Part shown: positions 12,982 to 25,200 of the stretch, one piece after another | How the letters are laid out: every line of letters starts with the position of its first letter | How positions within the stretch are numbered: the stretch's first letter is position 1 | NCBI GenBank assembly: GCA_964059195.1 | Contig: CAXKWD010000011.1 | Location: forward strand, 31,668,566 to 31,732,565 | Reading direction: 5' to 3' | Origin: Ectobius pallidus | Lineage: Eukaryota > Arthropoda > Insecta > Blattodea > Ectobiidae | Length of the DNA stretch: 64,000 nt | Translations under genes and position numbers: made by a program | The notes under the pieces: generated by a model | Databases searched by the model: none | What the model was told of the DNA's origin: nothing | Seen by the model: the letters and a program-made list of their open reading frames with translations, nothing else

Positions 12982-13218
12982 GTTTACAGGAATATCACAC
13001 GTCGCCGTCAATCGTACTCTTTTCTCCTCCTATTCCTGTCAGCCAGGAGTCAGGACGTCTTTGACTACAGCTTTCTTCTGACGCCAATGTGCATAACACA
13101 TGAAGAGGTGTGAAAGCTGCGCCTAGTGATTGCTCTGCAACTATACTGGAATTAAAGGGATACGTGACTGCAATTGCTAAATGCCATATTTTTAAAGATA
13201 TTCCACTGCACTACGACG

Positions 13219-13452
13219 GGACCGAACGTCCGAACAAGGTTGGAGGCATGTGGTCAATACATCAACTCACAAGACCGTTATTAATGGTTTTCGAGAGCAG
13301 CCGCTAGTTCTTTATAGTTCGTGTCACGAGGCTGAGTGCACCCCGTTCCAAATCTCCCTGCCTAAGAAAAATCCGAGGAGGTACTGGGGGTCGAACCCAG
13401 ACCTGTGGATACTTAGTCAGCAAAGTTAACGACTAGAGCACGCAGGGAGACG
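13219..13452 (-). repeat. SINE family A (minus)
   Basis: Minus-strand head near 13450 reads CCCTGCGTGCTCTAGTCGTT, then GGGTTCGACCCCCAGTACC, CCTCGGATTTTTCTTAGGC and GTGCACTCAGCCTCGTGAC. The distal end is truncated near the GGCATGTGGTCAATACATC segment. Confidence 0.8.
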
Positions 13453-15205
13453 CGTTTTTAAAGTTATTGTGGTGACATGTTTCCTTTTCTAACACTTCTG
13501 AATGTACAAATTTTGACTTCGTACTGGATACAGTTTCAGTTTTGTTAGCCATTTATTTGAGTCATTTATCATTTCCTATAAAATGATTTGCGTTGCAATT
13601 TTCATTTTTGAATATATGTTGGTAGGAAGATGCTTTGTTTACACATACGAATAAAGTTTGTTCTGGGTTTTGTTCTCTGATAGCAGTAGCGGTCGCAGAA
13701 TATTCGTTTTAATGAAAATATTTGGACCAAAAAGACTGGGATGTCAGGGGAATGGATAAAGCTCTACAACAATAAACTTTACAGTCTGTATCGCTCTCCT
13801 ATATCGTAAGATTAATTAAATGCAGGCGGTTCGTATGAGCTGGATATGTTGCTGTAATTGGAGTGGAGAGGGGCATTTATCATAATTTTAATCGGAAGAC
13901 CAGAAAGAAAATGTTCATTAGAGGAACGGAGACAAATATGGGGTCATGATATTAGAATGGATCTAAGAGCAACTGACTAGAAATTCGAACTGGGCACAGT
14001 TGACGAAGGGCTAATATTTTCTGTATTCTAGAGTATATTATGCTCTATTTTTAATTGATGAGAAATAAGCAATTTAAATACTACCGAACACAGATATAAA
14101 ACGTTTCGTAAAAGTTGCGTAAAATTTGCCGCGCCGATTCGCATTTATAGCCTATTCTTTTTACTTTTTTTTTCAAATTTCGGGGGGAACCCCCGGAGTC
14201 TGCCATTGTCTGATAGGGAGTACCATTCTGTGTGTGTGTGTTTTTTTTTTTTAAATCTAATGTCTTCGAATATACAAAATAATTTTACTATTAACGAAGC
14301 CTAGAAGCTACATCAAAATCCAGAGCAAATTATAAAGGAAACCTCTTTGACAGTTCATATGGAAACTATTATTATCATGATAAGCAGACAAAAATGTAAT
14401 CGGAAGGATTATTTTTATTAAGAAAACTACGACTGAGAAAAAACGAAAGAAAAGAGGATGTGCGTCACTCATCCCAGGACATTTAATTTCTGGTACGCCC
14501 ATTTTTAAAGGGCTGACAGACATTTAAAAATGGCGTAGGGTAAGAAAGGGTTTTGGTTAATTGTCACTTGGCATTTAAACGCCTCCATTCTCATGTTAAA
14601 AAGTTCGCTGGGACATTTTAAGAATATCGTAGGGTAAACATTGAACCTTAAAATGGAGGAACAAAAAACAATATACCTGTTTAGTAAGATAAGTTAAGAC
14701 CTATTTGTGTATGAAGTACGCAAAGCAAGGCTTTAGCGGACGAATATAGTATTTCGGACGAGGCATAGCCAGCTAAGTTTTTGCGTGTGTGGTTATTGTA
14801 AAAGTTATCTAATTTTATGACTAATGAGCTCAGTTTTTCACTCATTTTCGATGATCCTGCGCAAAAAAAAAAAAGATACTATGATGCTTGTGCCAGTAGT
14901 GCATGTTATGAACTTGGCTAGCTATGGATTTGTTTCTTTTTTTAAATACTTTTAAAACCATCGTTAGGATAATAATTATGATAAATTAAACTAAGTATTA
15001 GGTAATGAAACCTCCACTTGGAGGCCCCTTCGCCCCACCTGGGGATCATAGGGTACCAGATACAGATACAGAAACTAAGTATATTTACTTCAATTGAAAT
15101 ACACGTCTTCTTTATAATATTTTCCTGTTCAACATTTATTATGCCTTGTAAAAAGAAGAAGTTCTCACAACAGGCTCATCTGAACGCGTTCGTTTCAGCT
15201 TAGGA

Positions 15206-15655
15206 GGTCTCTGGAATGGGGTGCACTCAGCCTTGTGACACAAACTGAGGAGCTACTTGATAAAGAAGTAGCTGTTTTAACTTGTTAAAAAGTCAGCCCA
15301 CATATTTACACCTTTCATTTCTGTTTTAGAACCTCTTTATTTTTTCTTCTTCATGTTTTTATTGACTTTTTTAAATGCAAGATTCACAAGCACAACTTCA
15401 CCAAAGAGACTGTCAATGTTGATTGGAGTACTAGGTTTAGAAATGAGTGAATTTATAAACACAGCTCATTTCTCAACACTGTTCCATTGTAATTCATAAC
15501 CAGAATCTAGTTGAATCCAGGAAATCTGAAATGGCCGTGGGAGTCGGCATGCTGACTTCATGCCCTCCAATCCTGCCATCTGCCTATGGTAGATGATGGA
15601 TGGTAGGTCTTGTACCTCAAGAGATGTAGCGCCATGGAGCTCAGTTTAATTTTGG
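15206..15655 (+). repeat. SINE family A (plus), split by ~240 bp
   Basis: The proximal half (15206-15290, GAGGAGCTACTTGATAAAGA) and distal half (15530-15655, ATGGCCGTGGGAGTCGGCAT to GATGTAGCGCCATGG) are collinear but separated by 240 bp of other sequence. About 25 bp of the SINE is missing at the break. Confidence 0.7.
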
Positions 15656-15792
15656 ATGAATGAATAAAGAAATTCGGACAATTGTGCATATCAGTTTAGT
15701 TTGTTAATACGGTACCTTATCTTAGAAATTCTTTCGCTTCCAGTGCAGTGTTTTCCACGTCTCGCATATATAAAGGGATAACGAGTGGATTG

Positions 15793-15795
<3 letters not shown>

Positions 15796-15847
<52 letters not shown>

Positions 15848-15850
15848 TAC
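15796..15850. repeat. Compound microsatellite (TA)n(CA)n
   Basis: About 16 TA repeats followed by about 9 CA repeats, upstream of mof. Confidence 0.95.
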
Positions 15851-16111
15851 ATTTGTATACACGCTTAATTTTAAGGTTTATATCCGAGAAACCTACTCTA
15901 TAAAGAGGACTTTGCACCTTAACGTATGGAACGGATATTTTTTCAGGCATTAAGCACTAGATGGCAGGCTATTAACATTTTATTTAAGTGTGTTGGTGTT
16001 ATGCCACTAGGCGCTAGTGGTAATTGTAGCGTCGTACTTTGACAAGGAAAAGCAGTGTCGTGGTGTTATTTTGTTTTTGCCGGACAAAAGAAATATCAAA
16101 GGATTTACGTA

Positions 16112-16295
16112 ATGACAACTAAATTTTGTAGGGGAACTTCCTCGAACTCATCTGGACTGAATTATGAAGACAAATCTCAAAAAGCTACTTTAAATTCTGA
16201 TGTCAAGGGAAATGATAATAAAGATGCCGATGTTCACAACAAACCACTTAACGTGGGAGAACATGTTTCAGTGAAGCGTTCAGATGGATCATGGC
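16112..16295 (+). CDS. mof: mof exon 1
   Basis: Start chosen at the first in-frame ATG ([15 protein letters not shown]), 61 codons plus one base before donor GTGAGTATT. The frame is open upstream without an ATG. It encodes the variable N-terminus and the first strand of the chromo barrel ([12 protein letters not shown]). Confidence 0.88.
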
Positions 16296-19200
16296 GTGAG
16301 TATTAGTTTTCTTTAATGGATTTGACGGCTTTTATGTTACATAAAGAGAAGGCGAAAAATTGGATCCGTATTGCAAATATTTCAGTGACCACAGTAGCGT
16401 ATCTTGAAGTACAATTTTTCCCCCCTCCAGCGCCATATTGCTAATCCAAAATAAAGAGCGCATAGGAGAGGTTGTATTCTTACGGATTTTGTAATATAGA
16501 CTCTGTTCATGCTTTAGGCAAATGTTTTCTTTTGCGCAGATTGGGTTATTTAAAATCAGAAATAAAGGGAAAAATAGTTTACGGTCGCACACTAGGCTCC
16601 TCCCACAACACTCTAACGGGACGAGCCTGGGAGGGGTTTAGAGTGGGGAGTAAGTTCAATTGTCGTCTTCTAGATGTCACACTATTTAACTACTAGTAAC
16701 ACCATCTATTGTGTAAAAGGTAAAACTGGGAAAAAATAATTTATTTGTCCTTTATTCTCTTATCCTCTTCCTTTCCCTTCCCTTTCCCTCATCTCCAGCT
16801 TCCCTACCTACCTATTTGGGAACTAACAGTAAATTTTTGGTCAACTGGTATACAACCCCGGTATACCACAACCCCTTGACCACTAGCACAGCAGCCAGCA
16901 GCCTTAACCACTATACCACGTGCGATTGCTGAGTGGTGAAGGGGAAATTCATCTATTTAAGTTTAGAGAGCTTTAATACATGAGGAATATTTTAGACAAA
17001 TTTAGGTTGTGCACCGGCAAGGCTCCGCCCACCCTCACCCACCGGCTCGCTTCCCCTGGCTTTCGAGCCATTGCACATGCCGCTACCTACTTTCTATTGT
17101 CCAGCAAAGAGTTTTAGACTTGAATGGTAAGCCTACATTTTTATTGCAAGGTAGAGATAGTTTTTACAATAATAATCACAATTTGATTTTAAGAGCTGTT
17201 TTGGTAGGAAGATTCTAAAGCCATGTGAAAATTTTAGTAAACTTATGGTGCAGATTACATTACCGGTACTGTACATCATGCTTCTTGTAGGACCACTTTG
17301 GGCTGCTTAGTGAATTCTAAATGTAAGTAAAATTTTAAAAAGTGAACACAAAATTAACCTACAATGGAGCTGTGAACAGTTGTGAAATCAAGATCTCTTT
17401 GTTCTGGACGATGTTCTATTGTCGGGCTGGGAGAGGGCATTGGATGATGCGCGCAATATTCAATGCTGGCAACCTGACAGTGAAAACATGGTATCGATCG
17501 CTCAGTCGCTAATGGAGGAGAAACTTAATATCTGCCCCGGATCCCCTTCTTGTTTTTCTAAGGTATATTGGGGGCTTTGCCCCAAATACCCACCAGGGAC
17601 TGTGACCCTGGAGACTATGCATACATCCACCAGACCCCCTTCACCAGAAGCTTCGAGTATGGTAACTCTGTATCGGCCAAGTAGTTCCTTCCTGTTTTTC
17701 TTGGTTGGATGCTTTGCCTCCAAGCCCTTGGACCCCCCTTCCAAGTTTCTCCCAGACCCCCTTCACAGGGAGCTTTAAGTATGGTAATTATTATAACAAT
17801 AATGGGGTATCTGACCTTAATACAGCGTGTTTCACATACAAGTTGGCCAATCATGCGGGTTTTTGTGTCACGGCGGTAGCCACAGCTTTAACTCCGAGCA
17901 ATCAGGTGAAATATCTATGCAAATAAAGCTGCTAACAGTGTAATGATTCTGGTTCTCACAATTGCGGTTAAAATTACAATGAAAATAACCACGTACTGGT
18001 ACTTCATGACAACAGGTGTTGACCTAGAGGCTGACACTTTGTTTTTCAAGTTCCCCCATAAATAATAGTCACATGCTGTTAGAATCTAAGACTGTGTGGG
18101 CCATAAACTCCTACTAATTAGTCCTACTCGATCTTCAAAAATTTCTTGAATTAACTTTATTGACTCATCAGCTGTATGGGCAGTGGCAGAGTCTTGCTGG
18201 AAATATGCACTCCCACATTTAATATTGGTCAGTTCTTCAAAGAATGGTTTAAGTGTGTTATTCCTGTAATGCTCTGAATTTACTGTCATTTTATCATATG
18301 TATTCTCATGAGAGATTACGAGCTTATCGATATATTTGCAAGAACGAAGTTCAAACAGATTTATATGATGAAATTCATAATTATTAAGACTATACCATGA
18401 ATAAAATGTAATGGATTTTATGAATAATAATAACAATTATTTTCTTACTTGGTTGCCAATATTCTGTCAGCCGTAAGATCACGGTGTACTAGATGAATGA
18501 ACAGTCCAATCCGAATACCCAATGCTACAAATAGTGCACATCACAAGATGATAGTTGATAAGTACAACATTCGGCTATGGCATTGAATTTTTCATTCTGA
18601 CTTCACGTGTCCATCTTAGCCTACACACGGCCAGTGTGAAAGAATTATCATTCCACTGTGACCTACTAGTGGTTTACTATAAAGCCCGGGTCTTCAAGTA
18701 CTTACAGGTTGTAAGTCGCCACTGGGTTCGTATCTCATATTGAGAACGCCTGGTGGTATACTGGGATTGTGAGTCAGTTGGAGAATTTAATGTTGTACCG
18801 CCGTTGCCATGGTAGCTCAGTTGGTTAGATCATCGGCACGGAGAGCCAAAGATACTGGTTCAAATCCCGGCTATGGCATTGAATTTCTCATTCTGACTTC
18901 TTGTGTCCATACTGAAGTAAGTTAGATAATTTGTTAAGTAAACACAAGATTCAGAAAAAAATAACAGGTCACTGTGCCATTGTGACAATGTGATGACACC
19001 GTGCAAACCCTTGTGAGAGAAGGGTAATAAACCCTTTCTCCTCTGGCAGTCTATTTGGTGGGCCCATGGTGGAGCATATAGGAATGAGAAGTGGCAAAAG
19101 TTGCCTTATTCATAATAATCACCACAGAAACTGGTATCTGTGAGCATGTAAATGTCATATTCTTGATTTTTTATGTGGAGTTTGAGGTGTCATAGTTCAC

Positions 19201-22200
19201 TGTGATTTCTGTTTTGTAGATCCAGCTGTTATCATCCAGTCAAGACAAAATGAAAACTCTTACGAATACTATGTTCATTATGAGGGATATGACAGGCGGC
19301 TGGATGAGTGGATTCAGACGGATAGGTGAGATCTTCCGTAATATCCTAAAAGCACATGGTGACAGGCCCTGATTTCTGGTACTCTGGGCAAAGCTTTGTA
19401 TAGCCCCATTTTTATTTTTTTATTTAAAAAATGTTTTATTTTTTATTTTCACTCCCACCTCAAAGACACTGTTTTAATGTTAAGTTTGGAGTACTACTCA
19501 GATAGCATTTTGTTATTGTGAGTAATGCAATCACTACCTAGTCTATACTACAAAAATAAAAGTATTTGAATTTTGGGGAAGAAATCAGGATTGCAGAATT
19601 CCTGTTGTAATTTTATTTACAAAAGATCAGCTAAAAACTCCTAATATTTGTAATATGTAAGCCTAATAGAGTCAGTATTTCAAATTTCACCAAAAATGTA
19701 ATATAACTTATTTGGTAGTTTGAAAACATAAGCTAATTTATATTTAATTATAATCATAAAAATGTGTATTAAAGGTATATTAAAACCAATATTTTTAGAA
19801 CAGTGCACATTTTATTGACTTATTTCTAATTTTGAGTGAGAATCTAAAACTCAATCTATTGTTTTTAATTGTTCAAGTTTAATTCTTTTAAAATCAATTG
19901 GCTTAAACTTTATTTTACGAAAAATATTTCCCTCTAAAAATTTTCCACCCCTTCTTTGTTTGCCGCCCTGGGCATATGCCCAGTCTGCCCATTTATAAAA
20001 CAGGGCCTGATTTATTGATGTAAAATTCCATACACAGAACAAAGATAACGAGTCTATTGTGTGATAAAACAATGCCAGTAACACTGCATTACATAAAATA
20101 ATTATAATATGAATTGAACTAAAACTCTTACGCTTCACTTACCAACTTTTGGGTATTAGGCATACACGTTTCAAGGACCTTTGTCCCCATCTTTGGCTAC
20201 TTGTCAAATGGCGAATCCTGCTTTTGAAAATCCAGATGTTCACCTGGTGGAGGTTTGACAAACTTCTTGATCATGTTCTCATCTTTCTGGTATCCAAAAA
20301 TTCTTCAGTCTACCTTCAAATTTCTTTATGGAAACAATATGACTATTTGCTAGGCCATTTCATCAATGCCGATTGCATGCCTTTTTATTTTGATATGACG
20401 TAAATTGTTACGGTTAATGTGAAGGCCACTAAAAGTGCCCTTATAAGAATCTCTGGTAATGAAAAGGCCAGAATGAGTCATGCTGGGTGCTTTAGCAGGT
20501 AGTAGGAAGCTGCTACTGTATATTTTTTGTAGAAAAACCATCCCAAAAGAAAAACTTTCTTCAGGACTTATCATCAGATCCCAAGAAAAGGGGGTGAATG
20601 ACTAATGGCCTGATGATAGATTGGTCAGGTATTGAGTAGGTAGTGTTTAATTGCTTTGTTGGATCTTAGACTATTTATGATTTTGATTTACGGTAGTCAG
20701 AATTTGTTAAAAATAAAAATTCTCAAAATGCCTCTCCAAAAATATTTACCATAGCCTATTTGGTAGTTTGAAAACATGCTAAATTATATTTAATTATGTT
20801 CATAAAACTGTGTATTACAGGCATATTAAAACCAATATTTTTAGAACGGTACGGTATACTGGTATACTATTATTATGAATGAAATCTTGGAGTATAAAGA
20901 GCTTCATGAGAAATTTATTAGCATTTACTGCGTAGTAAAATCACATTAGATTATACTTGTAGCTTATAACAACATTACCTGAAGCTAGAATTATAATAAT
21001 TCTAACATTCGGATTATCTGTGTTCTTTTATTATTCCTGCATATCACAATCCCATTTAACACAAAATAATCGGGAGTTTGCTGTATTCACTTTGCAATTT
21101 CCATAATGTCAATCCTTATCATAAGGGAAGCATATCTTCCACATTGGGTACCATAAATATGTTAATTTGAAATGGACGAAAAGTTTACTACGTTTGTTAC
21201 AGTGTTTATTTAAGTTCATTTCTTGACTTGTGAAAAATTGATATGTGGTTTAGGAGATATCCCAGCATGGTTGAAATAGGAATATTAATTTGTTTAAAAC
21301 AGAACCTCAGACAAAAATTATATATTTAAATATTAAATTAAATATTAAATAGTGTTTGTAACCTAGTGTACAGTACTTACCCTCAAGCTGAAAGTATGCA
21401 CGATGTTACAGACAGAGGCGGCAGGAATTCAAATGCAAGTGAAACGTGTAGATGTAGATGTAGATGTAGATATCTCGTCCTGTAGATCCTGTGTTGAGCG
21501 GGGCTCAAAGATATAGAACACGTCAGATCAAAAAATACATGCATGTTATAACAATAATATAGGTCTACAGAAACTGCAAGCTGCCAAATTTATCCAAGCT
21601 GGAAATATTCCTCCAAATTGTAGAAGGTGTGAGTTATTAAAAATTCCTTGACAGCTGTTTTGAAATGTTTGCTCTTTCTTTGAATACATAATAATTTAAT
21701 GTTGTTTGGAAGCTTGTTATATATCTGTACTGCAGAATAATACGCACCCTTCTGAAAGAGTTTTAACGAGTTATTTGGTCTGTGTAGATCATTCATGTTT
21801 CTGGTAGTACGTCCATGTACACTAAAATTAGTTTGAAATTTATCAATATTATTCACTACATAACACATAACAGAGTATATATACTCCCCTGTAAGAGTGA
21901 GGACTTTTAATTTTTCAAATAGCGGTTTACAAGATTCCCTTTTTTTCTTTCCACATATTATTCTTATTGCCCGCTTTTGTGAGATGAAAACATTAATAAT
22001 AAGTAGTATTGCGCACAATGTGCATTATAGGTACAATGTTAATCCAATGTTATTCTGAGCAGAATTGAATCAGCGACACTGATCTATTTTTGCATGTTAA
22101 TGCGTGATAAGTTTCGCACTGTTCACCGCACAATTCACATTTGCATTCCTCACACGTCTGATGGTAAGTCTTCCTGGTGCAGATGCGATGATGAAAGCCA

Positions 22201-25200
22201 TGGACCGCGAAGCGTGTTACTATGTGCCTCAGCTCGTACTCTGCCCTCATCCATTCTTTATTCATCATGGCATCTGTCCTGTAAAAGCTCTCGTCAATTG
22301 AGTCCTTCTTCGTCTGCAGCTCTCTCAGCAATTCTTTGTATGCCGGTGTATTTGGCAGGAGCATTTTCATCCTCAGGTCTTCTACTAGGTAGGTTTCTCT
22401 GGCTAATACATATGTGTACCTTGATCTTGTGAATTTTGAGATCCCAAGCACCCTCTTCAAGTACCTTGGTTTCATGCTTTCTAGTTCCTGTAATTGTCTC
22501 TTTGTTAAGTATTCCCAAATGATTTCTAGACCATATGTGAGAGTGGGTAGCACTTTGACCCAGAAGAGTTCCATAGCTGTGCTGACTGACATCTTTTGTA
22601 TGTGTCTGATGTCACCTATGCTTCTAATTGCGGCTGCTAGTCTCTCTTTTATGTGGACTGTGAAGGTGGTCCCTGTTACTTGCATCGTGATTCCTAGGTA
22701 TTTAAATTTCCTTTTCGGTGTCAGCGTATGTTCACCACACACAATGATGTCATCCCGGAAAACAACAGATGAAAACATTGACGGTATCATGCTAGTATCC
22801 ACATGATTAATTGAAGTGCGTGTAGCTGTGGACTATATTTTCATGGTGGACTTTAGAACTCCACGCATGTGAACTGCCAAAGACATGTTCAAATTGTAAC
22901 AGTCTCAAAGCTTTCAGATTCTGGGTGATCTCTGTAATATTTTTCACATTCTGTGTGCCTCTACCTTTCTTCTTCTCGTGATTTCCGTACTTGTTTAAAC
23001 TTCTTCATAGCATATTCCAGAGCCCAAGAAAGTGAATGTATATTTAGTCAGTTCGTGTATGTACATGAGTTCACAAAGTACTACAGTTATTCACATAAAA
23101 AGAAGGCTGAAACTTACATATTTGTGGATGGAGTCATTCTCCGAATGAACTGTCAATGATGGCTCAGTAATTTCTGTCTTTGTTTTCAGGATAATGGTTA
23201 CCCAGGAAGAATCTAAGGATAATGAGAGTAATAATGTAATGAATCTCCTCTTGGATGAATCTGACAGGAAGATCACACGCAATCAGAAACGCAAACATTG
23301 TGAAATCAACAATCTTCAGAATGTAAGAAGCTCCTCATTAACTTTTTTATTCACAATATACCTAAGAAAACATATTTTGTTTTGTAGATGAGATATGTAA
23401 TAGGCCTAGTATAATAATAAATGAAATGCACACAATTAAAACTATAGGTAATGTGTTTATATTGCACAACTTTTTGTAGTTAATGGTTAAAACGTAAATA
23501 GAAACGGTTAAAAACCTTACACTGCACTGTACGACGTTTCAGCCTGCCCCCCAGGCCTTTTTCAAGTAAACTGATTGCAGGGATCTCTTCACTTCCAATG
23601 GGCGTGTTATCCAACTGTTGTTATTGTTGATCGTTGTTCAGATGTTCATCTGCCCATTGAAAGTGGAAGAGATCCCTGCAATCAGTTTACTTGAAAAAGG
23701 CCTGGGGGCAGGCTGAAACGTCGTACAGTGCAGTGTAAGGTTTTTAACCATTTTTATTTACGTTTTTAACCACTAACTACAAAAAGTTGTGCAATATAAA
23801 CACATTACCTATAGTTTTAATTGAACTTTTAGTGGAAAGTTTGGACCAATCATTTTATTGGACAATGTGCATTTTGGTGTTTGTCATATATGCTCTGTCG
23901 CATAGCTTTTCCTACTGTTCATCAGCAATTAATTGTACACTGTAATTGATTTTGTTCTTTTGTATACACCATGGGATGTGGTACTTCCTACTTTTCCAGC
24001 TGCACAGTTTGCAATGGTGGGTTCATGGAATAATTTTAGGGTGCACAACTTGAGGTGAAAGCCATGAATGCTCAGCTTGGTCGCTTTATGTCTTAATTCA
24101 TAATTTGTTCCAGTCCAATCTCTGCACAAAATTCCGTCAGATGAGTAGAATTCCTTCTCTGTTTTCATAATTTTCTGAATTTTTCGGTCCCATGCTGTTG
24201 TTGGTAGCTGGATGTCATTATTAAGGTCTTCCAGGTAGAAAGTTTCTTGTGCTAGTACGTATAGTAGTCGGGAAAGTATGGTCTTTGAGATGCATAGTGC
24301 TTTTTTCAGAAAAGCCACCTTCACTTTCTCAGTTGCTTCCATATTCTTCTCTGTTAGGAGCCAATCCATGTGAAAGTGGACAAAGGTGGTTACATCTTTT
24401 TTTTTACGTGACATAGACATGTTATATATCAAAGTAAAGGTAAAAGACTGTAGAATTTGAAAATAGATTCACAATTCTATTAAATTAAAGGTATCTATAT
24501 AATAACAACTGCTGAAATGTGTATTTTTTTCGTTGACTGAAATTTATAATTTAACATGTTGGCTCGTACTGCATTATACTCATGGAATCAGTAGATTTGC
24601 TGCAATTTTTAATTTCACCCACAAAAGCACAAATAAGTGAAGATTTTGTCATCATAAAACAAATTTTTAAGATGAGTTTCAGTGAAGATATTCATCAAAT
24701 CAATTTTCAAGGTACCCTTGTCACACCCGTCACAAAAAACATGTAATAGTTTGGGTAGAAAGCCAAGTAATCATTGTATAAAATGGAAACTTGGTAAAAG
24801 TTAAGATATTACAATACAGAAGACACACCTAAAATATAATTTTGAAATGCCTACTATTTTGGCTTAATTTTGATGTGACGGGTGTGACACATGTTGCGTG
24901 ACGGGTGTGACATATGTTGTGTGACGGGTGTGACACTTATGGAAAATGCCTTTTGCAGCTTTTGTATAGTGATCATTTCATGCAGATGTTGAATAAATCA
25001 TATGTTTTCATTATTACTATCTTTTAAATGGCTCTTGGACTTCTTGGACTTCCGTGGTATAGAACAGAACTTCGTAGTTTGCAAGACAAAGAAACTACGA
25101 TCTACCAGCTTTGGCTATGGATGACACAGATGACCGGTGGAAATGTCACAAATGTTTTAATGGTGGTAAAGAAGTGAGGTAAAGATCTAGTGATCCCTAT

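Larger units (their letters stand above)
12982..16111. promoter_or_regulatory. Intergenic region between divergent GRIPAP1 and mof starts
   Basis: About 3.1 kb between the two start codons. It holds two SINE A copies, a TA/CA microsatellite and an inverted-repeat-rich stretch (14490-14660). No TATA box or promoter motif can be assigned with confidence. Shared regulation is an inference from layout only. Confidence 0.35.

Noticed and set aside
15717..15950. Minus-strand 77-codon frame
   Set aside because: Most of it is the TA/CA microsatellite read as YIYIYI and CVCVCV.
17419..17926. Overlapping frames on both strands up to 119 codons
   Set aside because: Caused by a GC-rich tandem repeat; composition is low-complexity and both strands are open.
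18808..18882. Functional tRNA gene
   Set aside because: The acceptor stem pairs, but the D and T stems are broken, position 33 of the anticodon loop is C, and the same body follows in a headless copy. It is a SINE head.
19358..20012. Possible hAT with CAGGCCCTG ends in mof intron 2
   Set aside because: The inverted match is only nine bases before divergence, and the flanking 8-mers do not duplicate unless the ends are redrawn; boundaries too uncertain.
22094..22806. Plus-strand open frames opposite the LINE
   Set aside because: They are antisense shadows of the minus-strand reverse transcriptase fragment; that strand has FKYLG and the cysteine cluster.
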